Assembly (NCBI RefSeq): GCF_001183865.1
Contig: NZ_CP012020.1
Location: 2,165,839-2,229,838, forward strand
Direction of reading: 5' to 3'
Length of the DNA stretch: 64,000 bases
From: Methylophilus sp. TWE2
GTDB taxonomy: Bacteria > Pseudomonadota > Gammaproteobacteria > Burkholderiales > Methylophilaceae
The notes under the pieces were generated by a model. That model worked only from the letters and a program-made list of their open reading frames with translations, was not told where the DNA came from and made no database searches. Of this stretch, positions 35,413 to 42,411 are shown one piece after another. The position numbers were made by a program, and so were the translations under genes. The stretch's first letter is position 1. The number at the start of each line of letters is the position of its first letter.

Positions 35413-38181
35413 ATGACGCAACAGCAACAACTCCAGACCTCCAACCATGCGCTGACCGCAGAGCCGGTCACGTTTTACCAGCAACGGCGCGAAACGCGCA
35501 GCACTTGCTGCTATTGCGGCGTTGGCTGTGGCGTCATCATTACCACTGAAGGCCAGCAGATTGTTGATGTGAAGGGTGACCCCGAGCACCCTGCCAACTA
35601 TGGCCGCTTATGCACCAAAGGCTCTACGCTACACCTGACCGCCAAACTGGATGCACGCGCGCTGTACCCGGAAGTCCGCCTGTCGCGAGACCTGCCGCGT
35701 ACGCGCGTCAGCTGGGATACCGCGCTCGATCATGTGGTTGAGCGCTTTGCCGAGATTATCAACACCCATGGCCCGGATGCAGTGGCTTTTTATATCTCCG
35801 GCCAGTTGCTCACCGAAGATTATTATGTCTTTAACAAGCTGGCCAAGGGCCTGATTGGCACCAACAACGTCGATACCAATTCCCGCCTGTGCATGAGTTC
35901 TGCCGTCGCCGGTTACAAGGCCACGCTGGGCGCCGATGCACCACCGGCCTGTTATGAGGATATCGACCATACGCAATGCCTGTTTATTGCTGGCTCGAAT
36001 ACCGCTTTTGCCCACCCGATTGTGTTCCGCCGTATTGAAGATGCCAAAGCCAGGAATCCGGATATGAAAATGGTGGTGGTCGATCCACGCCGCACCGATA
36101 CCGCACAGCTGGCCGACTTGCACCTGGCAATTTTGCCCGGCACCGATGTCGCGCTATTTAACGGCTTGCTGCATGTGATGCTGTGGGAAGGCCTACTGGA
36201 TATGGCTTATATCCGCAACCATACCGAAGGCTTTGAAGCGCTCAAGGAAACCGTGCGCGAATATACGCCCAAGATGGTGGCGGATATTTGCGGTGTGCGC
36301 GAAGCAGACATTATCCAGGCCGCCAAGTGGTTTGGTGCGGGCCCAACCTTGTCCATGTATTGCATGGGGCTGAACCAGTCCATCCATGGCACCGAAAAAA
36401 ATGCCGCGCTGATCAACCTGCACCTGGCCACCGGCCAGATCGGCAAGCCCGGCGCAGGCCCGTTCTCGCTGACGGGCCAACCCAACGCCATGGGCGGCCG
36501 TGAGGTCGGCGGCATGGCCAACCTGCTGTCGGGCCACCGCGACCTGGCCAATGCCGACCACCGTGCAGAAGTCGCGCGCCTGTGGGGCGTGCCCGACGTC
36601 CCGGCCACGCCAGGCAAAACCGCCGTGGAAATGTTTGAAGCGGTTCAAAATAGCGAGATCAAGGCAATCTGGATTGCCTGCACCAACCCTGCGCACTCCA
36701 TGCCAGACCTCAATAATGTGCTGGCGGCCTTGCAGAATGCCGAGCTGGTCGTACTGCAAGATGCGTTTAATAATACCGACAGCAATCCCTATGCCGATGT
36801 GTTGCTGCCTGCCTCCACCTGGGGCGAAAAAGAAGGCACGGTCACCAACTCAGAGCGCCGCATCACACGCGTGCAGCCTGCGGCGCCCAAGCCGGGTGAA
36901 GCCCGTCATGACTGGGAAGCCGTGGTCGACTTTGCGCAGCGGCTGGAACAGAAACTGGGTAAAACCCAAACGCTGTTTAATTACCCGAACACCGAAACCA
37001 TTTTTAATGAGCACCGCGAAAGTACACGTGGCCGCGATCTTGATATCACCGGTCTGACCTATAAGATTCTGGAAAGCCAGGGTCCGCAACAATGGCCCTT
37101 TAAATCTGGGGCCACCCAAGGCGAAGCCCGCTTGTATACCGATGGCGTGTTCCAGAAACCGGGTGGCAAGGCGCATTTTGTCAGCGCGGTCTATAAACCA
37201 ACCGCGGACAAACCGGATGCGCGTCATCCGTTCCACCTGCTGACCGGCCGCCTGCGCGACCAGTGGCATGGCATGAGCCGTACCGGCACCCTGGCTCAGC
37301 TTTACAACCATGTTGAAGAACCAGTCGTATCCATGCACCGCGACGACATGCAGCGCCGCCAAATTAAAGACGGTGACATCGTTAAACTCAGTAACAAGCG
37401 CGGGGAGTTAACCATCAAGGTGCAGGCATCGGACGAAGTCAAACCGGCAGAGTTGTTTATCCCCATGCACTGGGGCAGCCAGTTTATGCATGGCCTGGGC
37501 GTGAATGCGCTGATGCCGCCTGCGTTTGACAAAAGCTCCAAGCAACCCGAGCTGAAACACACCGCAGTCAAGATCGAAAAACTGAGCTTGCCGTGGCAGA
37601 TGACGGTGATGCGCAGTTGTAACGACCTGACCTTGCTGGCCGAAATACGTCGCCTGTTGGTCGCCTTTGATTATGCGACCGTGGGCCTGTATGGCCGTGG
37701 CAGCGGCATGCTGATTTTACGGGCTGCCCACAGCGCCGCGCCGGATAGTAAACTGATTGCTCAACTGGACCAGTTGCTCGGCATGGTAGAGGATGCGCCC
37801 ATGCTGCGCCTGGATGATGTCAAACGTGGCATTAGCAAACGTATCCTGGTCGAACAAGGCCAGGTCAGCGCAGTTCGCCTGATTGGTGAAACGCTGGCAG
37901 CAGACTGGCTCAAGCAAGTCATGCTTGAAGGCCAGTTTACCGACGAGCTGCGCAAGTGGGCTCTCGCCCCGCTGGCCGCGCCGCCTACAGGACAAAAATC
38001 ACGCGGCAAAATCGTCTGTAACTGTCTGGATGTCTCAGAAAACGAGATTATCGAAGCCTGCCTACAGGGAGCAGATTTGCCCACGCTGCAAGCCAAGCTC
38101 AAATGCGGCACCAGCTGCGGCTCCTGCTTACCAGAGCTTAAACGGCTGGTGAAACTGCATGGCAAAACCCATGCGGAGTAA
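35413..38181 (+). CDS. nasC: Assimilatory nitrate reductase catalytic subunit
   Basis: A 922-residue cytoplasmic molybdoenzyme reducing nitrate to nitrite. The N-terminal [4Fe-4S] motif is Cys32-Cys35-Cys39...Cys67 (CCYCGVGCG ... RLCTKG). The bis-MGD molybdopterin oxidoreductase body includes GTNNVDTNSRLCMSSAVAGY, whose Cys is the likely Mo ligand. The molydopterin dinucleotide-binding domain begins near HPFHLLTGRLRDQWH. A C-terminal BFD-like [2Fe-2S] domain (VCNCLDVSENEI ... CGTSCGSC) ends the protein, as in Klebsiella NasA. No separate flavoprotein partner (NasB/NasC-type) is in the window. Last gene of the operon. Confidence 0.94.
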   Translation: MTQQQQLQTSNHALTAEPVTFYQQRRETRSTCCYCGVGCGVIITTEGQQIVDVKGDPEHPANYGRLCTKGSTLHLTAKLDARALYPEVRLSRDLPRTRVSWDTALDHVVERFAEIINTHGPDAVAFYISGQLLTEDYYVFNKLAKGLIGTNNVDTNSRLCMSSAVAGYKATLGADAPPACYEDIDHTQCLFIAGSNTAFAHPIVFRRIEDAKARNPDMKMVVVDPRRTDTAQLADLHLAILPGTDVALFNGLLHVMLWEGLLDMAYIRNHTEGFEALKETVREYTPKMVADICGVREADIIQAAKWFGAGPTLSMYCMGLNQSIHGTEKNAALINLHLATGQIGKPGAGPFSLTGQPNAMGGREVGGMANLLSGHRDLANADHRAEVARLWGVPDVPATPGKTAVEMFEAVQNSEIKAIWIACTNPAHSMPDLNNVLAALQNAELVVLQDAFNNTDSNPYADVLLPASTWGEKEGTVTNSERRITRVQPAAPKPGEARHDWEAVVDFAQRLEQKLGKTQTLFNYPNTETIFNEHRESTRGRDLDITGLTYKILESQGPQQWPFKSGATQGEARLYTDGVFQKPGGKAHFVSAVYKPTADKPDARHPFHLLTGRLRDQWHGMSRTGTLAQLYNHVEEPVVSMHRDDMQRRQIKDGDIVKLSNKRGELTIKVQASDEVKPAELFIPMHWGSQFMHGLGVNALMPPAFDKSSKQPELKHTAVKIEKLSLPWQMTVMRSCNDLTLLAEIRRLLVAFDYATVGLYGRGSGMLILRAAHSAAPDSKLIAQLDQLLGMVEDAPMLRLDDVKRGISKRILVEQGQVSAVRLIGETLAADWLKQVMLEGQFTDELRKWALAPLAAPPTGQKSRGKIVCNCLDVSENEIIEACLQGADLPTLQAKLKCGTSCGSCLPELKRLVKLHGKTHAE

Positions 38182-38234
38182 GGATATCCAAACCGGACTT
38201 ACCTGAGGGCAGTTGAATCTCAACAGTGGCCAAA

Positions 38235-38266
38235 ACAGGATTGCGCCAAGGATGGTGCAATCCTGT
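38235..38266 (+). other. Strong hairpin with an ANTAR-like hexaloop after nasC
   Basis: ACAGGATTGC pairs perfectly with GCAATCCTGT. The stem continues with GCC/GGT (one G.T) and closes the six-base loop AAGGAT, which has A1 and G4. It sits upstream of the sigma-54 promoter of the next unit, so it would be in the nasC 3' region, not in the nirB2 leader. No T-run follows. Several GTGCA half-sites occur at 38254-38291. Confidence 0.55.
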
Positions 38267-38417
38267 GCACATGCCTCATTAGCGTGCACCAGACCAATGG
38301 CAGATGGATCGCGCGGTGCCCGCAAGCTCAAACATACACGCAAGCTTGCAGATAAAACACATCAGGAACAATGACTTAGCATAAATCCTGATTCATCTGC
38401 GCCCCCATCCTGGCGGT

Positions 38418-38433
38418 TGGCATGCCAATTGCT
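38418..38433 (+). promoter_or_regulatory. Sigma-54 promoter of the second nirBD unit
   Basis: TGGCATGCCAATTGCT fits the -24/-12 consensus (T for C at one tolerated position) with exact spacing. Start expected near 38444, about 230 nt before the second nirB gene. I could not find a clear NtrC dyad at the -115 position used by the other units. Confidence 0.85.
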
Positions 38434-38476
38434 TTTTTATCACAAAGTGGCGTTTTATCATGCCATTTTTAAATCA

Positions 38477-38522
38477 GAGATTTTCCATCGTCGGCAAATC
38501 TCATACTGGACAACGGCGTCCA
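38477..38522 (+). promoter_or_regulatory. nirB2 leader: dual hexaloop ANTAR target
   Basis: Hairpin 1 (38477-38502) has a 7-bp stem GAGATTT/AAATCTC, one T.C mismatch and CC/GG closing the loop ATCGTC (A1, G4). Hairpin 2 (38507-38522) is TGGAC-AACGGC-GTCCA (A1, G4). The two are only 4 nt apart, much closer than in the fnt and nrtA leaders. Confidence 0.82.
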
Positions 38523-38587
38523 TAGCTTGTTTCGCAGGATTGCAATGTGCAATCGCGGCATAGGCTATGGACGCCGTTTTTGTTTTT
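38512..38587 (+). terminator. Attenuator terminator upstream of nirB2
   Basis: A perfect 15-bp stem (38512-38526 with 38564-38578) and T-run TTTTT-G-TTTTT. Its 37-nt loop contains a further small hairpin GATTGC/GCAATC. The 5' arm begins at the hexaloop of hairpin 2, so the structures are mutually exclusive. Confidence 0.93.
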
Positions 38588-38673
38588 AGGCTTTGAGTTT
38601 GGTAACGCAATGCTCGCAACTGACATGAAAAACATCGTGACACTGCCTGCTTGCATCTGATTAGGAATACAAG

Positions 38674-41250
38674 ATGAATCAACACACACGCATCCTCGTC
38701 GTCGGCAACGGCATGGTGGGACATTACTTTGTGCAAGAACTGGTGAAACGCCACCCTGACCTGGCCGCCGCCAACCTGCAAGTCACCGTGCTGGGCGAAG
38801 AACCACGCCCGGCTTATGACCGCGTGCACCTCTCCAGTTTTTTCTCGGGCAGCACGGCGGAAGACCTGTCGCTGGTCGAGCCTGGATTTTATGACCGGCC
38901 GGGCCTGACGTTGCGCCTCAATGCCCGCGTCAGCCATATAGACCGCCACCAGCATACCGTGACACTGACAGACGACACGATCTTGGCCTATGACAAGCTG
39001 GTGCTGGCGACCGGCTCTTATCCATTTGTCCCTGCTGTCGCCGGGCGTGACCGTGAGAACTGTTTTGTCTACCGCACCATTGAAGACCTGGAAGCGATGA
39101 CGGCCGCAGGCAAAACCACCAAGAGCGGTGTCGTCGTTGGCGGCGGCCTGCTGGGCCTGGAATGTGCCAAGGCATTGAAAGACATGGGCCTGGAAACCCA
39201 TGTGGTTGAATTTGCGCCCCGTTTGATGGCAGTGCAAGTGGACGAAGCGGGCGGCAAAGTGCTGCGCAGCAAAATTGAGGAGCTGGGTGTACACGTGCAC
39301 ACCAGCCGCAATACCACGGCGATTGTCGATGGGGCAACGGCGCGTCACCGTATGGTGTTCTTTGATGACACCTGGCTGGAAACCGACATGATCGTGTTCT
39401 CTGCAGGTATCCGCCCCCGTGATGAACTGGCGCGTAACTGCGGCCTGGCCATCGGTGCCCGTGGCGGTATCGCCATTGATAACTTCTCCCGCTCCAGTGA
39501 CCACAATATCTACGCCATCGGCGAATGCGCCAGCTGGAACGACGAGATGTTTGGCCTGGTCGCGCCTGGCTATGACATGGCCCGCACCGCCTGCGCACAT
39601 CTGCTGGGTGAAACATCGACCACTTTCCAGGGCGCAGACATGAGCACCAAGCTCAAACTGATGGGTGTGGATGTCGCCAGCGTGGGCGATGCGCATGGCA
39701 AAACCCATGGTTGCCGCAGCTACCAGTACACCGATGAGGTGCGCAATATCTACAAAAAAATCGTCGTCAGTGAAGATGGCAAAAAACTGCTGGGCGCCGT
39801 GCTGATTGGCAATGCCGATGAATACGGCACGCTGCAACAGATGACCGTCAACGCCATGCCGCTGCCGGAAAATCCTGAATTCCTGATTCTGCCAGCCAGT
39901 GATGGCAAGGAAAAACCTGGCCTGGGCGTGGATGCCCTGCCGGATACCGCGGTACTGTGTTCTTGCAATAATGTCAGTAAGGGTGCAATTGGTGAAGCGG
40001 TGGCGGCTGGCAATTGCAGCATAGGCGCCATCAAGTCCTGCACCAAAGCCGGTACCGCCTGTGGTGGCTGCGTGCCGTTGGTGACGCAGGTGATGAAAGC
40101 GCAGATGGTGAAGCTGGGCATGACCGTCAACAATCACCTGTGCGAACACTTCCCGTATTCGCGCCAGGAGCTTTACCACCTGGTGCGTGTGGGCCAGATT
40201 AAAACCTTTGACGAGTTATTGCATAAACATGGCCAAGGCTTGGGCTGCGATATCTGCAAACCCACCGCTGCCAGCATTCTGGCCTCATGCTGGAACGAAT
40301 TTATCCTGAAAAAAGACCTGGCGTCTTTGCAAGACTCCAATGACTATTTCCTGGGCAACATCCAGAAAGACGGTAGCTACTCGGTAGTGCCACGTATGCC
40401 GGGCGGCGAAGTCACGCCAGATGGCCTGATCGCCATCGGCCAGATTGCGAAAAAATATGGCTTATATACCAAAGTCACCGGTGGCGCACGCGTGGACATG
40501 TTTGGTGCCCGCGTGGAGCAATTACCCAATATCTGGGAAGAGTTGATTGCTGCCGGCTTTGAATCTGGCCATGCTTACGGCAAATCGCTACGTACGGTCA
40601 AAAGCTGCGTCGGCTCCACCTGGTGCCGCTATGGCGTGGATGACAGTGTTGGCCTGGCAGTGCAGCTGGAAAACCGTTACAAAGGCCTGCGTGCGCCGCA
40701 CAAAATCAAGTTTGGGGTGTCTGGCTGCACGCGCGAATGCGCCGAAGCGCAAGGAAAGGATGTGGGATTGATTGCGACTGAAAACGGCTGGAACCTCTAT
40801 GTGTGCGGCAATGGTGGCATGAAGCCACGCCATGCCGAGCTGCTTGCAAGCGATCTCAGCAAAGAAGATGCCATCCGCATGATAGACCGCTTCCTGATGT
40901 TCTACATCCGTACGGCAGACCGCCTGCAACGGACCAGCACCTGGCGCGACAACCTCGAAGGTGGCCTGGATTACCTCAAACAAGTCGTGATTGAAGATTC
41001 ATTAGGCCTGGGCGCAGAGCTGGAAGCCCAAATGCAACACGTGGTAGACAACTACCAAGATGAATGGAAAACCGCAGTCACCGATCCCGAAGTACGCAAG
41101 CGCTTCCGCAGCTTCGTCAACAGTGTCGCGGGGGATGACAATATTGTCTTCGTCAATGAGCGCAACCAGATCCGTCCGGCCACACCCGCAGAAAAACAGC
41201 AGACCGTACCTGCCGCCAAGGTCATTCCCATCCTGGCGGCGACAGAGTAA
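38674..41250 (+). CDS. nirB: Assimilatory nitrite reductase large subunit, copy 2
   Basis: An 858-residue second NirB with the full domain set: FAD domain (VVGNGMVGHYFVQEL), NAD(P)H domain (VVVGGGLLGLECAKALK), BFD-like Cys segments (LCSCNNVSKG ... CGGC, and a second with CDIC), then the siroheme half with CVGSTWC and CTRECA. It has an extended C-terminus compared with copy 1. Under its own sigma-54 promoter and attenuator and followed immediately by a second nirD. It is closer in layout to enterobacterial nirBD than copy 1 is. Either copy might serve different nitrite levels; this is inferred. Confidence 0.94.
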   Translation: MNQHTRILVVGNGMVGHYFVQELVKRHPDLAAANLQVTVLGEEPRPAYDRVHLSSFFSGSTAEDLSLVEPGFYDRPGLTLRLNARVSHIDRHQHTVTLTDDTILAYDKLVLATGSYPFVPAVAGRDRENCFVYRTIEDLEAMTAAGKTTKSGVVVGGGLLGLECAKALKDMGLETHVVEFAPRLMAVQVDEAGGKVLRSKIEELGVHVHTSRNTTAIVDGATARHRMVFFDDTWLETDMIVFSAGIRPRDELARNCGLAIGARGGIAIDNFSRSSDHNIYAIGECASWNDEMFGLVAPGYDMARTACAHLLGETSTTFQGADMSTKLKLMGVDVASVGDAHGKTHGCRSYQYTDEVRNIYKKIVVSEDGKKLLGAVLIGNADEYGTLQQMTVNAMPLPENPEFLILPASDGKEKPGLGVDALPDTAVLCSCNNVSKGAIGEAVAAGNCSIGAIKSCTKAGTACGGCVPLVTQVMKAQMVKLGMTVNNHLCEHFPYSRQELYHLVRVGQIKTFDELLHKHGQGLGCDICKPTAASILASCWNEFILKKDLASLQDSNDYFLGNIQKDGSYSVVPRMPGGEVTPDGLIAIGQIAKKYGLYTKVTGGARVDMFGARVEQLPNIWEELIAAGFESGHAYGKSLRTVKSCVGSTWCRYGVDDSVGLAVQLENRYKGLRAPHKIKFGVSGCTRECAEAQGKDVGLIATENGWNLYVCGNGGMKPRHAELLASDLSKEDAIRMIDRFLMFYIRTADRLQRTSTWRDNLEGGLDYLKQVVIEDSLGLGAELEAQMQHVVDNYQDEWKTAVTDPEVRKRFRSFVNSVAGDDNIVFVNERNQIRPATPAEKQQTVPAAKVIPILAATE

Positions 41251-41266
41251 TCAAGGAAACCGTTTT

Positions 41267-41632
41267 ATGAATCAGTTACAAGCAACAATCGCCCCGCCTG
41301 CTACGGCAGCCCTGGCATGGCACCCAGTGTGCGCACTTGAGGATATCTGGCCGAATATGGGGGTCTGTGCCCTGATTGAAGGCCAGCAGATCGCCATTTT
41401 CCGCCTCAAAGACGACCAGCTGTACGCGCTGGATAATCACGACCCGCATAGCGAGGCCAATGTGCTATCCCGCGGCCTGGTCGGTGATTTGGGCGGCGAG
41501 CCTGTGGTCGCCTCGCCTATTTACAAGCATCACTACCAGCTTCGGACAGGCGTGTGCGTCGAAGACGCAACGGTGTGTCTGCATGTTTACCCAGTCGAAG
41601 TCAGGGATGGCATGGTGTGGGTTCAAGGATAA
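41267..41632 (+). CDS. nirD: Nitrite reductase small subunit, cluster-less NirD type
   Basis: A 121-residue Rieske-like fold. Aligning with copy 1, three of four cluster ligands are replaced: Cys44 by Asp59, Cys63 by Ser83 and His66 by Tyr86, while His61 remains (DNHDPHSEANVLSRG, VASPIYKHH). This matches the E. coli NirD type, which carries no iron-sulfur cluster. The ATG at 41267 has AAGGAAACC upstream and lies 16 bp after nirB2, so the pair probably forms one enzyme. Confidence 0.92.
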   Translation: MNQLQATIAPPATAALAWHPVCALEDIWPNMGVCALIEGQQIAIFRLKDDQLYALDNHDPHSEANVLSRGLVGDLGGEPVVASPIYKHHYQLRTGVCVEDATVCLHVYPVEVRDGMVWVQG

Positions 41633-41656
41633 CCAGGTGATTCAGAGGACAGCGCG

Positions 41657-42316
41657 ATGCACGCCATGAGAAAGACAGAAAAACCCGGCCAGCAGACCAT
41701 CCTGAATAGCGATCGCATGGTGGCGCTGATCAACCTGTCTGGCCGCCAGCGCATGTTGTCGCAACGGATCGTGCTCAACCTGGTGATGAGTACGCACCAC
41801 CCAGAAGCGCTGGCCCAGGCTAAAGAAGCGCTGGCCTTGTTTAGCCAGACGCATGCGCTGCTGGTCAAAGGCAATCATGAATATCCTGGGGTTTATTTTG
41901 AGGCGCTGGAAAAAGTCTTGTTTGGCCCGGAAGACAACGAAGCCAAAATACGGCAATTTATCCAGCATTGCCAACAAGCCATTACCACCTGTGAAAGCAA
42001 TCAAGGTCTGCCCGCAGCCATGATCTCGTTGCTGGGTGAAGAAGCCGGTTTAATCGTCGCCGTCCTCAACCAGATCACGGTCACGTACGAAAATGAATCT
42101 AAACGCTGCGAGTTGCTCAGGCGTAAAAAGCAGGAAAACCTGATGAGCAGCATCCAGAAAATCGCCAAAGAAGCCAAAATCGTCTCGTTTAATGCGCAGG
42201 TGATTGCCGCACGGTCGGGTGACGCTGGCAAAGAGTTTGCGGTCGTGGCGAGTGTGATGACTGACATTACCAATGAAATTGAACAGCTGGTTGCGGCTGC
42301 GATGACCGCTACATGA
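41657..42316 (+). CDS. PilJ-type sensor domain fused to a short MCP signalling tip
   Basis: A 219-residue protein without a membrane segment. Residues about 15-120 match a PilJ / type IV pili methyl-accepting N-terminal domain (LINLSGRQRMLSQRIVLNLV), a helical module related to nitrate/nitrite-sensing bundles. Residues about 170-215 resemble the MCP hairpin tip (IAKEAKIVSFNAQVIAARSGDAGKEFAVVA), but the long coiled-coil and methylation helices are missing. It lies 24 bp after nirD2 in the same unit, so it may be a soluble nitrogen-oxyanion sensor. Whether it reaches a chemotaxis array is unknown. Confidence 0.75.
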   Translation: MHAMRKTEKPGQQTILNSDRMVALINLSGRQRMLSQRIVLNLVMSTHHPEALAQAKEALALFSQTHALLVKGNHEYPGVYFEALEKVLFGPEDNEAKIRQFIQHCQQAITTCESNQGLPAAMISLLGEEAGLIVAVLNQITVTYENESKRCELLRRKKQENLMSSIQKIAKEAKIVSFNAQVIAARSGDAGKEFAVVASVMTDITNEIEQLVAAAMTAT

Positions 42317-42368
42317 CAATGCTGGCCGGGCGTATAAGTCCATCGATGCTTTAAGACCTAAACGCATA

Positions 42369-42395
42369 CAGGGAGAAACATTTAGCCTCTCCCTG
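42369..42395. other. Hairpin between convergent genes
   Basis: CAGGGAGA pairs with TCTCCCTG over an 11-nt loop between the PilJ-like gene and the opposing receptor gene. No T-run on either side, so termination activity is doubtful. Confidence 0.4.
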
Positions 42396-42411
42396 TCATG
42401 CGACACGTGAT

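Noticed and set aside
38458-40179. Long minus-strand open frame of 573 codons opposite nirB2
   Set aside because: The opposite strand is a well-matched nitrite reductase. The antisense product is His/Gln/Arg-rich without domains, a shadow of codon bias.
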